DNA of 59,140 bases from CAYYNP01 sp964472545 (lineage in GTDB: Bacteria > Planctomycetota > Planctomycetia > Pirellulales > Thermoguttaceae), in the NCBI GenBank assembly GCA_964472545.1, contig CAYYNP010000020.1:1-59140 (forward strand), in the 5' to 3' direction. Shown piece after piece: positions 22,449 to 31,156 of this stretch. Under the pieces are notes generated by a model. The model was given only the letters and a program-made list of their open reading frames with translations. It was not told the origin of the DNA and ran no database searches. Each line of letters begins with the position of its first letter. Position 1 is the first letter of the stretch. A program made the position numbers and the translations under genes.

Positions 22449-22477
22449 TTGCATTTTGGCGAGCGCCGTGCTACATT
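22449..22477 (+). promoter_or_regulatory. sigma-70 promoter for the small membrane protein gene
   Basis: TTGCAT (22449-22454), 17-base spacer ending TGC, TACATT (22472-22477). An extended -10 promoter about 70 bases upstream of the start at 22547. Confidence 0.6.
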
Positions 22478-22546
22478 CAACTCCGTCGTCAGGTTGGGAG
22501 GTGCCGACGTTGGGCGGCACGGACAGCGATAATGAAAGGAGCAGTC

Positions 22547-22690
22547 ATGAACGCATCGTCATGGGAGACGTTGGCCGTCTTTGCACAACAAGGGGATAAC
22601 ATCGGCTATCGCATAGGACAGGTCTTAGGGACGATCTTTGCGATCGTCCTGGGCGGTGCGCTCCTCTGGAGGGTCGTCCAGAAGAAATGA
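22547..22690 (+). CDS. 47-residue single-helix membrane protein
   Basis: MNASSWETLAVFAQQGDNIG is followed by one transmembrane helix (VLGTIFAIVLGGALLWRVV) and a QKK end. AAGGAG sits six bases before the ATG at 22547 and a good promoter lies upstream, so the short gene is credible. The frame is open to 22037 but that part is antisense or shifted relative to the SGNH gene and is not used. No family recognised. A small assembly or regulatory subunit is possible. Confidence 0.7.
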   Translation: MNASSWETLAVFAQQGDNIGYRIGQVLGTIFAIVLGGALLWRVVQKK

Positions 22691-22744
22691 CCGGGCCGTG
22701 TTTCTGTGCCGGCCCGGCTTAACGTCTCTGTGCCGGTCGGCACA
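22691..22744. terminator. two consecutive hairpins between small membrane genes
   Basis: CCGGGCC (22691-22697) / GGCCCGG (22711-22717), directly after the stop, then TGTGCCG (22729-22735) / CGGCACA (22738-22744) with a two-base loop. Both stems are perfect. No T-run; they could separate or tune expression of the two small genes. Confidence 0.5.
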
Positions 22745-22760
22745 ACCTGAGGAGACCGCC

Positions 22761-22940
22761 ATGCGACGTGTTCTCGGAGCCCTACTGCTGATCTTCGGCG
22801 CCGTGCTGGCTTGCTGGATCGGGTACAATCTCCTCATCGAGAGGCAGCCCGAGGCGACCGGAAGTCCAATCCCGGCGATCATCTTCTGCATTGCGCTGTT
22901 CTTCGTCGGCGGAAGGTGGATTGCCGGAGAGTCGGCGTAA
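22761..22940 (+). CDS. 59-residue two-helix membrane protein
   Basis: MRRVLGALLLIFGAVLACWIGYNLLI and IPAIIFCIALFFVGGRWIAG are two transmembrane helices separated by an eleven-residue polar loop (ERQPEATGSPI). GAGGAG lies upstream of the ATG. It follows another small membrane protein by 70 bases on the same strand. This arrangement resembles small DUF-type inner membrane proteins in planctomycetes, but I do not recognise the family. Confidence 0.75.
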   Translation: MRRVLGALLLIFGAVLACWIGYNLLIERQPEATGSPIPAIIFCIALFFVGGRWIAGESA

Positions 22941-22968
22941 CTGAGCAACCTGAAATTGGGGAAGAGAT

Positions 22969-23553
22969 ATGGGGACGGCATCCTCGTGGCTGGTGGCCGA
23001 AGCGGACCAACTAGACAGGATCGCAGGCATCTTGGACCTGCAGCGATCTGACGGCGCAGTCGAATCGGAGAGACTTGCCGGCCTGGGCGTCATCACGCCG
23101 TCGGACAAGATGTTCCTGTTTGAGGCAAGTCGCGGGTGGAGATTCGACCGCCCGAAGCCGCGGGCTGCGATCGCTGCGGGAACGACAGTACACTTCTTCG
23201 TGCTCGAAGAACACGTGATGTTCTCGTCTGCCGAATCGTGGCAAGACGGCAGACGTGTTTGGAGGATCGAGCACAGCCACGACAACGGCGGAATCTACCA
23301 CTTGACTGCGGAAGGCGAGCTGCCAGCCTGTTTTGCAGAGATCCGTCGGCGACGATTTGAAGAACAGGACCGAGAGGGCGGTGAGGACGCCCGCGTGGAT
23401 TTCATCAGTGAGATTCCACTCGACGTAGCTCAAGAGGTTACCGGGTATGACGGTGGGATCGACATGCCGGAAGGCAAGGAGTTCTGGCTCGTCCGGCCGC
23501 CGCGGCGGGGGCTGCTGGAGCGTTGGTTCGGTAGCAGGGACAAACGCGGTTAG
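22969..23553 (+). CDS. hypothetical cytoplasmic protein
   Basis: 194 residues, soluble, no signal peptide. Mixed alpha/beta character, with a histidine-rich centre (EEHVMFSSAESWQDGRRVWR, IEHSHDNGGIYHLTAEGELP) and an acidic stretch RFEEQDREGGEDAR. A short GGGGAAGAG region precedes the ATG. It starts 28 bases after the small membrane gene and is followed 30 bases later by another unknown gene, so these may be one unit. I do not recognise a family. Confidence 0.7.
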   Translation: MGTASSWLVAEADQLDRIAGILDLQRSDGAVESERLAGLGVITPSDKMFLFEASRGWRFDRPKPRAAIAAGTTVHFFVLEEHVMFSSAESWQDGRRVWRIEHSHDNGGIYHLTAEGELPACFAEIRRRRFEEQDREGGEDARVDFISEIPLDVAQEVTGYDGGIDMPEGKEFWLVRPPRRGLLERWFGSRDKRG

Positions 23554-23583
23554 CACCACGTTCGCGCGCCACACGGCCAAGCC

Positions 23584-24243
23584 ATGAAGCCATACGAATT
23601 CGTCCTGCTGGTCGTCATCGTTGCCCTGTTCTACGCCGGCATGTACTTCTACGGCGACGGCGCGACCGTATTGGGCATCCTCTGCTACGTGGCGGTTGGG
23701 ACGCTGGCGATTGGCTATCTCTATCTGGCCAAGCTCCGTCCCATCGGGCTCGCGAAGCAGACAATCCTGGCCGTGGCAGAACGCAACGGATTCGTTCAGC
23801 TTCTCGAGAAACCGCAGAGAAAGGCCGTCGCCAAGCTGATGCGGCAGTTTCCTGGTTTCGGCGACTTCTGCCTGGATGTGGATCTTCTGCACGGCATGCA
23901 AAACGAATCGGGTGTCTACTATCTCGGTCGATACGGACTCGGCGGCGCCGGCTCGAACTTCGGATGCTTCGTGATCGGCGCGCTCCCATCACTGGATACG
24001 CCGGACTCCTTTACGCTCGACAAGGTACTCGACCACGGCGGCCAGTTCGACTTCCAAGCAGAGCTTGCCTTAGGCGAATTCCCGGCGAACGTCCGCGAGG
24101 CGCTGAGGGAATTCCCGTACGACTTCCATTTCCGTGGGCGTTGCTTCATGGCCGACATTGATGCTCGGCAACTCCGTCAGCAGGGTCTTGGGGAGTTGCT
24201 TAACGGGCTGATCGGCGCTTTGTCGAGCCTAGGTGCGGCCTGA
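23584..24243 (+). CDS. hypothetical protein with two N-terminal membrane helices
   Basis: 219 residues. Two helices at the start (YEFVLLVVIVALFYAGMYFY and VLGILCYVAVGTLAIGYLYL) anchor a soluble domain of about 160 residues that ends in LGELLNGLIGALSSLGAA. The domain has regular beta/alpha character (GVYYLGRYGLGGAGSNFGCF) but no motif that I recognise. It is convergent with the rhamnose isomerase gene, 17 bases apart. Likely the last gene of the unit starting at 22547. Confidence 0.7.
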   Translation: MKPYEFVLLVVIVALFYAGMYFYGDGATVLGILCYVAVGTLAIGYLYLAKLRPIGLAKQTILAVAERNGFVQLLEKPQRKAVAKLMRQFPGFGDFCLDVDLLHGMQNESGVYYLGRYGLGGAGSNFGCFVIGALPSLDTPDSFTLDKVLDHGGQFDFQAELALGEFPANVREALREFPYDFHFRGRCFMADIDARQLRQQGLGELLNGLIGALSSLGAA

Positions 24244-24260
24244 CTGACTTAGACGTGGCA

Positions 24261-25547
24261 CTACCGGGCCGCCAGCACATCCCTCTCGTAGCGTCGAATC
24301 TCCTCCAACCACGCGCTGCCGATCGGCACGTCGCACATCAGGCAGTGATAATCCCAAACGGCGCCGAAAGGCAGCGTCTTGAGCTCCTCGAGCATGGCCA
24401 GCCGGCTGGTGAAGTCGCCGGTGTTCTCCAGACGGCGTAGCAGGTCGATCGGCTCGAGCAACGCCAGCAACAGGGCCTTGAGCATCGCCCGGGTACCGAT
24501 CACCCAGGCTGCCACGCGATTGATCGAGGCGTCGAAGAAATCGAGCCCGATGTGGACCTGGCCGAGGTAATCGCCGCGGACCAACTCCTGGGCGATCGCC
24601 CGCAGTTCGTCGCTGAGGATGACCACGTGGTCGCTGTCCCAACGCACCCCGCGGCTGACGTGCAACAACAGCCGGTCGACGTACCCCAGCACGGCCGAGA
24701 TCTTGTCGGAAATCACCTCGGTGGGGTGGAAGTGTCCGGCGTCGAGGCAGAGCACCTTGTTGCGCGAGATGGCGTAGCCGAGATAGAACTCGTGCGACCC
24801 GACCACGTAACTCTCCGAGCCGATGCCGAACAGCTTGCATTCGACCGCGTCGAACACGTGGGCCGCGTTCAACTCCTCGGCAAACATGGCGTCTAGGGCC
24901 GCAGCCAACCGCTCGCGCGGCGTCTTGCGATCGATCGGCAGGTCTTTCATGCCGTCGGGAATCCAGACGTTCGTCACGCACGGCGTTCCCAGGGCGGCTC
25001 CGATCACCGCTCCGATCTTGCGGCAAACGACGCCGTGGTCGATCCAGAACTGCCGGATGCCGGCGTCCGGGTGGCTGAGCGTGAGCCCGTCATCGGCCTT
25101 GGGGTGGGCGAAGAAAGTCGGATTGAAGTCCATGCCCATGCCGCGCTGCCGGGCCCAATCGATCCAGCCCTGGAAGTGTTCCTGCTGCAGCGCGTCTCGC
25201 TCGACCGGTCCGTGCGTCTCGGCGTAGCTGGCGTGCAGGTTCAACCGATGGGTGCCGGGGATCAGCGCCAGCGCCATGTCCAGATCGCTGCGGAGTTCGT
25301 CCGGCGTACGGGCTTTGCCGGGAAACCCGCCGGTGACGGCCAGGCCGCCGCCAATCTCGTCGGCCGCGCCCTCGAACCCACCCACGTCGTCGCCCTGCCA
25401 GCAGTGCATCGAGATGGCGATTTCGGCCAACCGCTGTAGCGCGTCTTCGGTATCCACGCCCAACTCGCCGAATATCGCCTTGGCGTCGCGATAGGCCGAT
25501 TCGACGGCCTCTGCCCGCCGACGCTCGCCGTGACTGTTTTCCGACAC
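24261..25547 (-). CDS. rhaA: L-rhamnose isomerase
   Basis: About 428 residues that match the bacterial L-rhamnose isomerase (EC 5.3.1.14, L-rhamnose to L-rhamnulose) across their length. Visible signatures: ISMHCWQGDDVGGFE near the start, GGFPGKARTPDELRSDL, LNLHASYAET, DFNPTFFAHPKA, VWIPDGMKD, LFGIGSESYVVGSHEF, LCLDAGHFHPTE and LGLDFFDASINRVAAWVIG; the Glu, Asp and His residues there are the Mn-binding set. I chose GTG at 25547 because AAGGAG lies six bases upstream; the ATG at 25562 (five codons longer) has no ribosome site. No kinase, aldolase or mutarotase gene lies alongside, so the rhamnose pathway is scattered. Confidence 0.93.
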   Translation of the reverse strand: MSENSHGERRRAEAVESAYRDAKAIFGELGVDTEDALQRLAEIAISMHCWQGDDVGGFEGAADEIGGGLAVTGGFPGKARTPDELRSDLDMALALIPGTHRLNLHASYAETHGPVERDALQQEHFQGWIDWARQRGMGMDFNPTFFAHPKADDGLTLSHPDAGIRQFWIDHGVVCRKIGAVIGAALGTPCVTNVWIPDGMKDLPIDRKTPRERLAAALDAMFAEELNAAHVFDAVECKLFGIGSESYVVGSHEFYLGYAISRNKVLCLDAGHFHPTEVISDKISAVLGYVDRLLLHVSRGVRWDSDHVVILSDELRAIAQELVRGDYLGQVHIGLDFFDASINRVAAWVIGTRAMLKALLLALLEPIDLLRRLENTGDFTSRLAMLEELKTLPFGAVWDYHCLMCDVPIGSAWLEEIRRYERDVLAAR

Positions 25548-25956
25548 GCGCTGCTCCTTCATGCTGTCGTCATGGTGCTGAGTAACCGTAGGATGGGCGG
25601 GGGTTTGTTGCGGTTCGCGCCGAGTGTCGCCGCGGCGCGGCCCCGAGTATACCACAAACGGCTCGATCTCGGCGGTGGGCTGCCGGTGTTCGGCACGGCC
25701 AAGGAGTCGGTGCGTTGCCAAAAGCCAACGGACGGTCGAAGAAGGCCACGTCCTCCCGGGGCGTGCGACCTTTCAGACCGGTTCCGGCAAGCGGCCGTAA
25801 CCAAAGACGCCTAAACGCCTTAGAGTCGATCTGACGTGACGCTGGGCGTGGCCGAGGTGAGTCGTTTCCTTGCCGGCGCGCAACTTGCGACAATTCGGCC
25901 GGAAAAGAGCGTGACTCGATCGAGTTTGCTTGGGCGTCATTCGAGAGCATCGCACC
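25548..25956. other. divergent intergenic region
   Basis: About 409 bases between rhaA and the membrane protein gene. Near the right end is a perfect 12-base palindrome ACTCGATCGAGT (25914-25925), 32 bases before the start at 25957, a possible operator. No coding frame looks real. Confidence 0.45.
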
Positions 25957-26670
25957 ATGAAAGCCGAAATACCGATTCCCAGCGGCAAGCAGATCACTCG
26001 GATGCTGCTGGTGGCCGTCGCCTGCCTGATTCTGCTCAGCGTGGCCGGGCAAGTGTCGAAATACTACTTCGGGCACGAACGCCTGCAGGGGTTTGTGCCG
26101 GCGTTCTACGTGGACCACGAGTCGAACGTGCCCACCTGGTATTCGTCGTTCGCGCTCGCGCTGGCCGGCGTACTCTTGCTGGTGGTTGCCGCGTTCAAGG
26201 CGCTCCGCCGCGACGCCTACCGCTACCATTGGGCCGCGCTCTGCGGGCTGTTCTTCCTGCTCTCGGTCGACGAAGTGGCCATGTTTCACGAGTACCCGAT
26301 CTATCCGCTGCGACGCGCGTTGGGGGCCGGCGGCGCGTTCTACTACACCTGGGTCATTCCCGGGGCGGCCTTTGTGGCGATCGTGGCGATGTCGTTCTGG
26401 CGTTTCCTCGGGCATTTGCCGAGACGCACGCGAGACGGCTTCGTACTGGCTGGGGCCGTGTTCGTCGGCGGGGCCATCGGCGTAGAGATGATCAGCGGCA
26501 TTCAGGCCGACCTCTTTGGCGAAGAGACGTTCGCCTATTCGCTGATCATCACGCTGGAAGAACTCATGGAGATGCTCGGCGTCGTACTCTTCATCCGTGC
26601 CATCCTCAACTATATCGAAACGTCCGTCGGAGAAATCCGCCTGGGTATCGTTCCGGTTTCTCAAAGCTAA
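25957..26670 (+). CDS. six-helix integral membrane protein
   Basis: 237 residues starting MKAEIPIPSGKQITRML. Six hydrophobic segments: MLLVAVACLILLSVAGQV, SFALALAGVLLLVVAAFKAL, ALCGLFFLLSVDEVAMFHEY, YYTWVIPGAAFVAIVAMSFW, FVLAGAVFVGGAIGVEMISG and EELMEMLGVVLFIRAILNYI. The DEVAMFHE and EELMEMLG acidic segments lie in or next to helices and may bind a metal or ligand. It is followed 65 bases later by a polysaccharide-type acyltransferase gene on the same strand. I know similar unnamed planctomycete proteins but no function. Confidence 0.75.
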   Translation: MKAEIPIPSGKQITRMLLVAVACLILLSVAGQVSKYYFGHERLQGFVPAFYVDHESNVPTWYSSFALALAGVLLLVVAAFKALRRDAYRYHWAALCGLFFLLSVDEVAMFHEYPIYPLRRALGAGGAFYYTWVIPGAAFVAIVAMSFWRFLGHLPRRTRDGFVLAGAVFVGGAIGVEMISGIQADLFGEETFAYSLIITLEELMEMLGVVLFIRAILNYIETSVGEIRLGIVPVSQS

Positions 26671-26735
26671 CGTCCACTTCGCGTCGGCCGTTGCCCGCGC
26701 GATCCCCGCCACCCCGCCCCACCCCAATCGCGAAA

Positions 26736-27857
26736 ATGTACGTTCGAGAACTCAACACGATCGACGAGATTCGTGCCCACCGCCCGATTTGGAACGCGCT
26801 GCTGGCCGAGACCCCCAACGCCACGTTCTTCCAATCGGCAGACTGGCTGGAAGTCTACTGGAAGCACTACGGCCAAGACCAGCGGCTGCGAGTGCTCGTG
26901 GTCTACGGCGACAGGCGAGCCGTCGGCATTTTGCCGCTGGTGGTGCGGACCGAGCAGACGAAGGTCGGCCGACTCCGCTTCCTGACCTATCCGCTGGACT
27001 ACTGGGGTTCGTTTTACGGGCCGATCGGGCCGATGCCGGAGGCGACGCTGCAAGCCGGGTTGCGTCACGTGCGCTCCACCAAGCGAGACTTCGACGCGTT
27101 GGAACTCCGCTGGGTAGGGCCCGGCGAAGACGACCGACGCCGCGCCGTAGCGGCACTTCGATCCGTACGCTGTCAGGCTTGCGAAACCACCTTAGACCAG
27201 ACGGCTTTCGTCCGCTTGGCCGGCGATGATTTCAGCGGCACTTGGGAGGACTATCTGGCGTCGCGTACCAGCAAGTGGCGGAACAACTTCAAGCGCTGGC
27301 AGCGGCGGCTGGCGGCTCGCGGCGAAGTGACCTACCAGCGTTATCGCCCCCGCGGCGTAGCACACGGCGACGGCGATCCTCGCTGGGATCTGTTCGATGC
27401 CTGCCTCACGGTTGCCGAAAACAGTTGGCAGGGACAGACGGGCTCCGGCACGACGCTATCGGACACCGCCGTCCGCCCGTTCCTCAAAGACGCGCATGAA
27501 GCGGCCGCCAAGGCAGGCGCCTTGGACCTGAACCTGTTGGCGCTCGACGAACGGCCGATCGCTTTCGTCTACAACTACTGCCATCGTGGGCAACTGTTCG
27601 GACTTCGCGTGGGCTTCGATGCGGAAGCCAGCCGCGACGGGGCCGGCAATTTGCTCTACGCCCGCGTGATCGAAGACTCGTTCCGCCGGGGCGACCGGCT
27701 CTACGATCTGGGGCCCGGCTCGATCGAGGCCAAACGTCAACTGCAGACCGGCATCCGGCCGATTCTCCGCTACAGCCACTTCCCGCTACTGAGCGTCCGC
27801 TCGCAGATGCTGCGGCTGAAGCGGCATTACGACCGAATCTCGTCTTCGCCGGCCTAG
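26736..27857 (+). CDS. CelD/BcsL-type GNAT acyltransferase
   Basis: 373 residues. The pattern NALLAETPNATFFQSADWLEV, then FRLxxL-type strands and a late DLNLLALDERPIAFVYNY, FGLRVGFDAEASRDGAGNLL, YARVIEDSF, YDLGPGSIEAKRQL is that of the Acetyltransf_6 (PF13480) family, which contains CelD/BcsL proteins of cellulose and exopolysaccharide synthesis and FemAB-like transferases. It should move an acyl or aminoacyl group in the cytoplasm. ATG at 26736 starts at the first conserved residues (MYVRELNTIDEI); the long upstream open frame overlaps another gene and is not used. No ribosome site is obvious. Probably cotranscribed with the upstream membrane protein. Confidence 0.85.
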   Translation: MYVRELNTIDEIRAHRPIWNALLAETPNATFFQSADWLEVYWKHYGQDQRLRVLVVYGDRRAVGILPLVVRTEQTKVGRLRFLTYPLDYWGSFYGPIGPMPEATLQAGLRHVRSTKRDFDALELRWVGPGEDDRRRAVAALRSVRCQACETTLDQTAFVRLAGDDFSGTWEDYLASRTSKWRNNFKRWQRRLAARGEVTYQRYRPRGVAHGDGDPRWDLFDACLTVAENSWQGQTGSGTTLSDTAVRPFLKDAHEAAAKAGALDLNLLALDERPIAFVYNYCHRGQLFGLRVGFDAEASRDGAGNLLYARVIEDSFRRGDRLYDLGPGSIEAKRQLQTGIRPILRYSHFPLLSVRSQMLRLKRHYDRISSSPA

Positions 27858-27876
27858 GCAGCGTTTCTCGCCGGGC

Positions 27877-28041
27877 GTAGCCGAATTCGCCAGAATTTGG
27901 CCTTTGTGTCGTTGGGGGCCAAAGTCTGGCGACTTCGGCTACGACGCACTCTGTCGTCGGGGGCCAAAGTCTGGCGACTTCGGCTACAACGCACTCTGTC
28001 GTTGGGGGCCAAAGTCTGGCGACTTCGGCTACGACGGGCTC
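27877..28041. repeat. inverted arm followed by three 45-bp direct repeats
   Basis: A 25-base arm at 27877-27901 (starting GTAGCCGAATTCGCCAG) is the reverse complement of the middle of each 45-base unit at 27907-27951, 27952-27996 and 27997-28041, at about 23 of 25 positions. The units are near-identical; the third diverges at its end. The layout looks like one palindromic repeat whose right half was amplified. It follows the stop at 27857 and precedes the convergent gene at 28107. Confidence 0.85.
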
Positions 28042-28106
28042 TGCCCCAGCCGCCCGCCGCAAACTGGAGGCTCACGCCGCCAAAGCAGTCACTTACTCGG
28101 CGCCGA

Positions 28107-31100
28107 CTACGGCCGGTCGATTCTCGGAGCCGTCTTCATGCGTGGGCGAATCGGCAATCGCTCGATGCCTTCAAATTGAGGGTCGTCCATCGCACGCATC
28201 TCCTCATCGCCGGCGTAAGGGCAGTTGGCGTCGACCCAGGCGATCAGCCGGCGCAGGCTCGTCGGATCGGCCTGCACGTCGTAGTGTTTCCCGCTGGCGG
28301 CCAACTCGATCAGCCGGCTGCGATAGGAGAGATATCGCATCGGCCGTAGCGTCCTTTGGATCGTCGAACGGGCGTCGGTGGCCGGATCGTTCGGATAGGC
28401 GTCGGCCGCCCGCATGCCGTAGACCGGCAACGCGTCAGCGATGCCATAGCCCGGCCGTCCGTCGTCCGGCAGCGCGACGGGCCAGGCCGCCTTTCCAATC
28501 AGCGTTAAGTAGGGTTCTTTGAAGTGCTGGCGGAATTCGCCCGGGGCGGGGCGCAACGAAAGGTCGCAGTCCTTGCGCGCCTCGCCGTCACCTTGATGGC
28601 ACTCGCCGCAGTATCGATCCAGCACCGGCTGCGCGAACCGCTCGTAGCCGATGCTCCGGGGGCCCCACGGCGGCGGGCTGACGGGCGTGGCCGGCCGCTG
28701 CAAGGCCAGACCGGAACGGGACGAAGGTGCCGCGTCGTGTAGCTTATGGCAGCCGACGCACGAGCGGTGTTCGCCCGGCAGCAGCCCGCTGAACGAACGC
28801 ATCGTGTGCAGCGCCCGATAGTTCTCGTCGAGCAACTGGAAGAAGAGCGACTCGCCGGCCGGGACCTCGAAATAGACCGAGCCGTCGGCCTCGACCGGCA
28901 CGACCGAAACCACTCGCTTGACGGCCTCCGACTGGACGGCCGAGACGGGCGGACCGGAATACGCAAACGTCTTTTTCCACGTGGAGTAGGTCTTGGCGTC
29001 TTGCTGAAACACGCGCAGGTGCTTCACGCTTCCCTGAGCCAACTCCGGCACGCCTTGATAGACGTTTGGGTTGTAGAACACGCCCGGCTGCTTCGGCTGG
29101 CGATCCTCTCCGGTGCCCGGCCAGGCGACCGCATCCGGCTGGCACGGCGGGTGGCGTCGCGGCCGGACCGGAATTGCGTACCAGGCGTTGTGCGTCCCCT
29201 CGTACATCAACTCGCGATTGCCATGCACGTCCATCAGGTAGACGCGGAACTTGTCGGCCGGCCCCCTGGCGGAAACCAGGAAGTCTTCCTCCGAAATCGG
29301 ATACGCCCCGAGATACCCTCGAAAGCGGCCCGAGGCGTGGTAGTTTGGCGATTCAGGACGATCGGCCGGCGAGTTGCCCACTTCCGCCCAGGGCAGGTCC
29401 CAGGTGACTCGGGTCAGCCCGTGCGGGAAATCGGTGCCCTGTTTGGGGTCGACGATGCCGATCGAGCCGATGAACCAGTCGTGATGCCCCACACCGGTGA
29501 ACATTACGCGGCCGCTGGGCAGCGGCCGCGGCTCGGCCAGATGGTCCGGCCAAATGCTCTGATTCCCCCACAGCACGGCCGTGCCGGTGCCGTCTTGGTT
29601 CGTGGTCCAAAGGCTCTGAAGGCGGTTCTGGTCTTTGTCGGAGTATTCCCAACGCGAGTAGGCGATCCGCCCGTCGCCGAGCAGCGCCGGCACGAAGTCG
29701 GGCTCGCTGTTGGTGCTGACCAGATAGACGTTGCCGCCATCGGTGTCGCAACGGGCCAACACGTACGAATAGATATACGGACCGCAACGGACGTAGGTAT
29801 TTCCCCGGGTGGTGGTGAACATGATGTGCCCGTCGGGCAGGTAGATCGGGTCGATGTCGTCGTAGTCGCCGTGGGTGAGTTGCCGGAGCCCGCTGCCGTC
29901 AAGGGCGATCTCGTAGAGGTGGAAGCTCTTTTCGTCCGCTGCCTTGAAACAGAACAGGACGCGGTGCCCGTCGAAAGAGAGTTCCGGCCTCCAGAAGCTG
30001 CCCGGTTTGGGCGGGAAGAGTTGCCGCACGCGGCCGTTCGGGTGCAAGGCGTCGAGCAACAACAGCCGTCCGCCGGGCGTTGCTCGATGTCCCATACGGT
30101 GAATCGCCTCATGTCGCCATTCGGGCCCGCCGCCGGGATAGGGCTGGTCGATCAAGAGCAACTGCGTGAAGTCGACCGCCGGGTTGCGCATTGCGATACG
30201 ACGCTTCACGCGGCGAACGGCCAGATAGAGGTCTGCCTCGGAAGCGTCGAGTTGCCTCTCGATGGCGGCCAGTTCGGCAAGTTCTGCCGAGAAGTTCCGT
30301 ACCTCGGAACCTCGAATCAGTGGCACACTCAATCTCCCGGCCAATTCCCGTGCCCAATTGATTTCCTGCCGCACGCGGGCCGCCGTCGGGCGGTCGTCTG
30401 CCTGAAAGAGCCAATCCCGCTCCAGTGCATGGTCCGCGAGCCACTTTGCCCGCTGTTCGCGTTGCCGTTTCTCCGTCTCGATTCTTGCGGCCACCGCCGC
30501 CGCGGCCTTGGCCGGTGAATCGAAGACCTGCAGGTTGTCGACGGCCCCGTGGAAGAACGTGCCCTGGGAATTGACGGGTGAAAGCCTGAAGCGCAGATCG
30601 CCGGAGCCGTCACCCACGTAAGTGAACGTCTCTTGCGAGAAGACCTGCTCTCCCTCCCACGCGGCGACGGCAACGACGTGTTTCGTCAACACCGTGTCGT
30701 CGGATCGCAGCAGCTCGATCGAGAGTCGATGTCCGGCACGCGTTGCCTGCTGCCCGCCCGCCCAAACGCTCGGGCCGACGTCGAGGCAAACGGCGTACGT
30801 CTTCCCCTTCACGTTGGCAGAGAAGCCGACGTCGAGTGTGAGTACGTTGTCCTTCCCCTCGGCGCCGACCAGTTGCAGCGCCCAGTTGCCGCGGGATCGC
30901 TCGACGGCGTGAACGGCGTTCAGCCCGGTCTTTGTCCAACCTGGCAGACTGGCCGAGTGCGCTAGCGGCAAGCCGGTCGCATACTGGCCGCCTCTGCCGC
31001 CGCCGTTGAGCCCGTCGAAGTCTTCGCTGAAGAGGGCCGTTTCGCTGGAATCGGCAGCCAGCACCGCCGACGAGACCATCGCAACCGCCAGGCAACAAAC

Positions 31101-31124
31101 GCCCGCCGCCAAAAGCATCTTCAT
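28107..31124 (-). CDS. secreted di-haem cytochrome with beta-propeller (hydrazine-synthase-alpha-like)
   Basis: 1005 residues with Sec signal (MKMLLAAGVCCLAVAMVSSAVLA). Order: jellyroll-like carbohydrate-binding N-domain (FSEDFDGLNGGGRGGQ to DNLQVFDSP), helical stretch, WD/TolB-like propeller (SFDGHRVLFCFKAADEKSFH, DGHIMFTTTRGNTYVRCGPY), then two c-type haem sites, CVGCH (about residue 788) and CGECH (about 836). This propeller plus CxxCH layout is that of the HzsA-like / PSCyt families common in planctomycetes, which act in periplasmic electron transfer or substrate sensing. It is not evidence for anammox; most such proteins are in heterotrophs. AAAGGA precedes the ATG at 31124. The HEAT-repeat gene at 31157 lies 32 bases upstream on the same strand and is probably in one operon. 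Confidence 0.85.
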   Translation of the reverse strand: MKMLLAAGVCCLAVAMVSSAVLAADSSETALFSEDFDGLNGGGRGGQYATGLPLAHSASLPGWTKTGLNAVHAVERSRGNWALQLVGAEGKDNVLTLDVGFSANVKGKTYAVCLDVGPSVWAGGQQATRAGHRLSIELLRSDDTVLTKHVVAVAAWEGEQVFSQETFTYVGDGSGDLRFRLSPVNSQGTFFHGAVDNLQVFDSPAKAAAAVAARIETEKRQREQRAKWLADHALERDWLFQADDRPTAARVRQEINWARELAGRLSVPLIRGSEVRNFSAELAELAAIERQLDASEADLYLAVRRVKRRIAMRNPAVDFTQLLLIDQPYPGGGPEWRHEAIHRMGHRATPGGRLLLLDALHPNGRVRQLFPPKPGSFWRPELSFDGHRVLFCFKAADEKSFHLYEIALDGSGLRQLTHGDYDDIDPIYLPDGHIMFTTTRGNTYVRCGPYIYSYVLARCDTDGGNVYLVSTNSEPDFVPALLGDGRIAYSRWEYSDKDQNRLQSLWTTNQDGTGTAVLWGNQSIWPDHLAEPRPLPSGRVMFTGVGHHDWFIGSIGIVDPKQGTDFPHGLTRVTWDLPWAEVGNSPADRPESPNYHASGRFRGYLGAYPISEEDFLVSARGPADKFRVYLMDVHGNRELMYEGTHNAWYAIPVRPRRHPPCQPDAVAWPGTGEDRQPKQPGVFYNPNVYQGVPELAQGSVKHLRVFQQDAKTYSTWKKTFAYSGPPVSAVQSEAVKRVVSVVPVEADGSVYFEVPAGESLFFQLLDENYRALHTMRSFSGLLPGEHRSCVGCHKLHDAAPSSRSGLALQRPATPVSPPPWGPRSIGYERFAQPVLDRYCGECHQGDGEARKDCDLSLRPAPGEFRQHFKEPYLTLIGKAAWPVALPDDGRPGYGIADALPVYGMRAADAYPNDPATDARSTIQRTLRPMRYLSYRSRLIELAASGKHYDVQADPTSLRRLIAWVDANCPYAGDEEMRAMDDPQFEGIERLPIRPRMKTAPRIDRP

Positions 31125-31156
31125 AGGGTGATCCTTTGCCATACGCGGAGAAACGC

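Noticed and set aside
25836..26735. Upstream extension of the acyltransferase frame by 300 codons.
   Set aside because: It overlaps the six-helix membrane protein gene in another frame, and is Arg-rich and non-conserved-looking; the conserved domain starts at 26736.
27907..28041. CRISPR array.
   Set aside because: The 45-bp units are contiguous direct repeats without unique spacers, and no cas genes occur nearby.
28107..31124. Evidence for anammox, from the hydrazine-synthase-alpha-like layout.
   Set aside because: The propeller plus CxxCH layout is common in heterotrophic planctomycetes, and no other anammox gene is seen.
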